From positions 1 to 61,827 of the forward strand of contig NZ_URHZ01000025.1 in NCBI RefSeq assembly GCF_900547735.1: a DNA stretch of 61,827 bases, read 5' to 3'. Both the position numbers and the translations under genes were made by a program. Of this stretch, positions 59,019-61,827 are shown one piece after another; positions within the stretch are counted from its first letter, which is position 1; each line of letters begins with the position of its first letter. The notes beneath the pieces were generated by a model that worked only from the letters and a program-made list of their open reading frames with translations, had not been told where the DNA came from and made no database searches. The stretch comes from an uncultured Clostridium sp. Its GTDB lineage: Bacteria > Bacillota > Clostridia > Lachnospirales > Lachnospiraceae.

Positions 59019-61670
59019 TCACTCTTCTCTGCGGCCCATTGATTTCACCAGGACGATGACTTCATGCGCCAGCAGGGGAACCGCCGCCAGAAGCAGCAAA
59101 AAGATCCACTCCCCGGATGAGAGAACCGAGGTCCTGAATGCCGTAACTAAAAACGGGATCTCCGTGACTGCAAACTGTAATGCAAGGCCTGCTGCAAAGG
59201 CCACCAGCATCAGAGGATTTGTAAAAAGGCCGCTTTTAAAAACCGATACATCCACATTGCGCATTCCCACGGCATGGAAAAGCTCAGACAGCCCAAGCAC
59301 GGTAAACGCATAAGTCTGCGCCCTGCAGAGTACCGACTCCTCCTTCAGCACCGCTGATACCGCCGTCAGGGAGAAATGAAGTCCTCTTCCCGTCACTACC
59401 TCCCAGGGCACATGGAAAAAAGCCGCCAGGCTGACTGCCGCAATGAGCAGTCCGTAAAATACCGTATAGAACCAGCCTCCGCCTGCAAAAAGACTCTCTC
59501 CCGGTTTCCTGGGCGGTTTCTTCATCAGGAGTTTGCCGTCATTCTTATCGACTCCCAGGGCCAGAGCCGGGAGAGAGTCTGTAATCAGGTTAATCCACAG
59601 GATATGGCTGGATTTGAGCGGAGACGGTATTCCCGCGGCAATGGCCGCAAACATCGTCGCTATCTCACCGAAATTGGAGGACAGCAGGAAAATAACCGAC
59701 TTTTTAATGTTCTCATAAATCCCCCTGCCCTCCTCAATCGCCCTCTCAATTGTGGCAAAATTATCATCCGTCAGAATCATGTCCGACGCCTGCCTTGCCA
59801 CGTCCGTACCCGTTTTTCCCATGGCGATTCCAATATCGGCGCTCTTAAGCGACGGCGCGTCGTTTACGCCGTCCCCGGTCATGGCGGTAATATTGCCGTC
59901 CCCCTTTAAAGCTCTGACAATCCGGACCTTATGATCGGGAGAAACCCTGGCGAAAACGGCGGTATTTCTGATCCGTTTCTTCAGATCACCGTCTCCCATC
60001 CGTTCCAGTTCCTCTCCGGATATGCACTGCTCCTTATTCTCCGCAATTCCAAGCTGCTTTGCAATCGCCAGCGCCGTATCCACGTGATCCCCCGTAATCA
60101 TTACCGTTCTCACCGACGCCCGTTTAAACGCCTCCACCGCAGCCTTAGCTTCCTCCCTGGGAGGGTCAATCATGCCTGCCATTCCGAGGAATACCAGATT
60201 TTTCTCCGACGGTTTGGAGACGCCCTCCGCCATCGCTCCCGCCAGAACGCGGAGAGCCCTGCCGGACAGCTCCGTGGTGGCATCCTGAATCCGCTTTTTA
60301 TCCCTGCTTTCAAGGGGCTGTACCTTTCCGTCCTTCATAATCATGCTGCACCGTTTCAGAACCTCGTCCGGAGCCCCTTTTGTATACGAAACATAAGATT
60401 TCCCCTCTCTATTGAGGGTTGTCATCATCTTCCGGTCGGAATCAAAGGGAAGTTCGCCGTGTCTTGGTTTCTCCCTCTCCTCCCTCTCTTTCCGGATCCC
60501 GCCGGTCTCCGCAAAACGGATAAGGGCCGTCTCCGTCGGATCCCCCGTATCCTCCGTCGCGTCGTTGCACAGGCAGAAACAGGTCAGCAGCCGGTTTCCC
60601 GTCTTCCCGTATTCAATGGCCGGGGCCTCCCTGATCCGGCCGTCCAGATAGCAGGCCGTAACCGTCATCTCATTCTTCGTCAGCGTACCCGTCTTATCGG
60701 AACACACCACGCTGACCGCTCCCAGCGTCTCAACGGAGGGCAGGCGTCTTACAATCGTACCGGCTTTTACCATCCTTGTCACACTGAGCGCCAGCACAAT
60801 CGTCACGACCGCAGGAAGACCTTCCGGTACCGCGGCAACGGCCAGGGAAATAGCGGTGATCAGCATTTCCATAACATCTCTCTTCTGGATTACCGCCAGC
60901 GCGAACAAAAGGGCGCACAGAAAAACGGCCGTCAGGCTCAGTACCTTCCCCAGATCCGAGAGCCGTTTCTGCAGCGGCGTCTCCTCCTCCGGAGCCTCGT
61001 GGATCAATGCGGCAATTCTTCCTATCTCCGTATCCATGCCCGTGGCAATGACGATACCGGTGCCTCTTCCGTTTGTCACATAGGACGTCATAAACGCCAT
61101 ATTCTTTCTGTCTCCCGCCTGAACCTCCGACGGCGCAATAAATGTGCTGCTCTTGGAAACCGGGACGGATTCCCCCGTCAGGGCCGACTCCTCAATCTTC
61201 AGATTGGCCCCCTGGACGAGCCTTAAATCGGCCGGCACCTGACGTCCTGCGTCCAGCATCACCAAATCCCCCGGCACCAGCTCTTCCGCCGGAATGATCC
61301 GTTCCTTTCCGTCCCTGATTACCACCGCTTCCAGTTTCGTCATCTTCCGCAGAGACTCCAGCGCCTTCTCCGCCTTTCCCTCCTGAATCACCCCGACCAC
61401 GGCATTCATCGCCACCACGGCCAGAATAATCACGGCATCGCTGTACTCATGCAGCATAATCGAGATCGCCGCAGCCGCAAAAAGGACAAAAATCAGAGAA
61501 TCGCAGAGCTGCTCCGCAAATCTCTGTATTAAAGTCTTTTTCTTCGCCTCCCGAAGCATATTCTTCCCATAATGCCTGAGGCGCCTGTCGGCATCTTCCT
61601 GTGTAAGACCTGTCCGGCCATTGCATTCAAACTGTCTGCACACTTCTTCTATTGTCCTGTTTTCGTACAT
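59019..61670 (-). CDS. Cation-transporting P-type ATPase (Ca2+ type)
   Basis: 883 residues. N-terminal cation-ATPase domain, actuator motif LTGESVPVSK, PEGLPAVVTIVLAL in segment 4 (the Ca2+-site PEGL pattern), phosphorylation site DKTGTLTKNEMT, nucleotide-binding KGAPDEVLKRCS, hinge MITGDHVDTALAIAKQLGI, GDGVNDAPSLK, and segment 6 NLITDSLPALALGVD with the further Ca2+ ligands. It pumps calcium (or less likely another divalent ion) out of the cell. Ten membrane segments. The ribosome binding site is GGGAGAGATAG. It is the last complete gene; a truncated palindrome repeat lies upstream. Confidence 0.93.
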   Translation of the reverse strand: MYENRTIEEVCRQFECNGRTGLTQEDADRRLRHYGKNMLREAKKKTLIQRFAEQLCDSLIFVLFAAAAISIMLHEYSDAVIILAVVAMNAVVGVIQEGKAEKALESLRKMTKLEAVVIRDGKERIIPAEELVPGDLVMLDAGRQVPADLRLVQGANLKIEESALTGESVPVSKSSTFIAPSEVQAGDRKNMAFMTSYVTNGRGTGIVIATGMDTEIGRIAALIHEAPEEETPLQKRLSDLGKVLSLTAVFLCALLFALAVIQKRDVMEMLITAISLAVAAVPEGLPAVVTIVLALSVTRMVKAGTIVRRLPSVETLGAVSVVCSDKTGTLTKNEMTVTACYLDGRIREAPAIEYGKTGNRLLTCFCLCNDATEDTGDPTETALIRFAETGGIRKEREEREKPRHGELPFDSDRKMMTTLNREGKSYVSYTKGAPDEVLKRCSMIMKDGKVQPLESRDKKRIQDATTELSGRALRVLAGAMAEGVSKPSEKNLVFLGMAGMIDPPREEAKAAVEAFKRASVRTVMITGDHVDTALAIAKQLGIAENKEQCISGEELERMGDGDLKKRIRNTAVFARVSPDHKVRIVRALKGDGNITAMTGDGVNDAPSLKSADIGIAMGKTGTDVARQASDMILTDDNFATIERAIEEGRGIYENIKKSVIFLLSSNFGEIATMFAAIAAGIPSPLKSSHILWINLITDSLPALALGVDKNDGKLLMKKPPRKPGESLFAGGGWFYTVFYGLLIAAVSLAAFFHVPWEVVTGRGLHFSLTAVSAVLKEESVLCRAQTYAFTVLGLSELFHAVGMRNVDVSVFKSGLFTNPLMLVAFAAGLALQFAVTEIPFLVTAFRTSVLSSGEWIFLLLLAAVPLLAHEVIVLVKSMGRREE

Positions 61671-61739
61671 CTATCTCTCCCTTTCTGTGACAGGTTGTCT
61701 TATCTCACAATATGCCCTGGGGGGAGGAAATATACTAAG

Positions 61740-61827
61740 GATTTAACTGAGGTGAGGAGGACGCGTCCGGAGCGGACCATGTCCGGTGTGGTGAGGGGGC
61801 TGGCTGAGTCTTTTGTCCCCTATTGGA
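61740..61827. repeat. Truncated long-palindrome repeat (left half), cut by window edge
   Basis: A GC-rich run followed by GAGTCTTTTGTCCCC (61806-61820), close to the inner left arm GAGTCTTCAGTCCC, and preceded by outer-arm-like GGTGAGGGGGCTGGC. The right half would be outside the window. It stands just upstream of the P-ATPase gene, which reads away from it. Confidence 0.65.

Noticed and set aside
59931..61226. 431-codon plus-strand frame opposite the P-type ATPase
   Set aside because: Antisense shadow of a gene with complete P-ATPase motifs; Arg/His-rich nonsense-like composition.
1..61827. CRISPR array, tRNA, rRNA or prophage genes
   Set aside because: No regularly spaced repeats, no tRNA cloverleaf or rRNA sequence noticed, and no phage structural or integrase genes among the readable frames.

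Overview
The window looks like chromosome of a spore-forming, obligately anaerobic Firmicute, most likely a gut-type Lachnospiraceae (Clostridium cluster XIVa). The grounds are a T-box controlled thrS, a class III (oxygen-sensitive) ribonucleotide reductase, a GerMN lipoprotein, a YtaF-type sporulation protein, collagen-like proteins of the exosporium kind, Gram-positive cell-wall-binding repeats, intermediate GC, and strong AGGAGG-type ribosome binding sites. The species cannot be fixed from the sequence alone. No rRNA, tRNA, CRISPR array, prophage or complete transposase gene was seen.

Layout. 1-6 kb: thrS behind a T-box, then convergent nrdD-nrdG with NrdR-type boxes. 6-12 kb: a surface/spore cluster with a GerMN lipoprotein, a small membrane protein, two tandem collagen-like proteins, a divergent third protein sharing their N-terminal domain without collagen, and a cell-wall-binding protein. 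12-20 kb: flavin reductase, MATE exporter, a thiol-redox operon (disulfide reductase, CcdA-TlpA fusion, Rrf2 regulator), and an ArsR-ferredoxin-HAD operon. 20-26.5 kb: small accessory genes (KptA, zinc-ribbon membrane proteins, hypotheticals, Fic) ending in an AT-rich patch with a decayed gene. 26.7-37 kb: purEMND operon, flotillin, HPt plus HD-GYP response regulator, an RluA-type pseudouridine synthase and an RsmF-type rRNA methyltransferase. 37.5-50.5 kb: two catabolic transport units. One has PucR divergent from DUF917, an NCS1 permease, a PepD-type peptidase and MFS; the other has a MerR regulator divergent from YfcC, an amidohydrolase and a second YfcC. 50.7-61.7 kb: a Lys/Ala-rich DUF6465 protein, SNF and NhaC transporters, a DUF4397 protein, PBP1A with a DtxR regulator, YtaF and a Ca2+-type P-ATPase.

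Between the genes there are three repeat families that the genes do not explain. (1) Long GC-rich palindromes built on GTCTTCAGTCCCGG and its complement occur at 37.15-37.45 kb and as a pair at 49.07-49.73 kb, with cut copies at both window ends. Changes in one arm are matched in the other. (2) A 153-bp mobile miniature element at 30489-30641 has 12-bp terminal inverted repeats and a perfect 8-bp target duplication; a left-end fragment lies at 12227-12290. (3) A roughly 40-bp repeat occurs four times, each time just beyond the terminator hairpin of a minus-strand gene.

The clearest regulatory readings are a MerR-type promoter (19-bp spacer holding an inverted repeat) in front of the YfcC operon, a dyad over the -10 of the redox operon, a 20-bp palindrome in front of arsR, paired NrdR boxes next to the nrdD promoter, and a promoter that implies a leaderless mRNA for the RluA-type synthase. 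All product calls come from reading motifs; no database search was possible.
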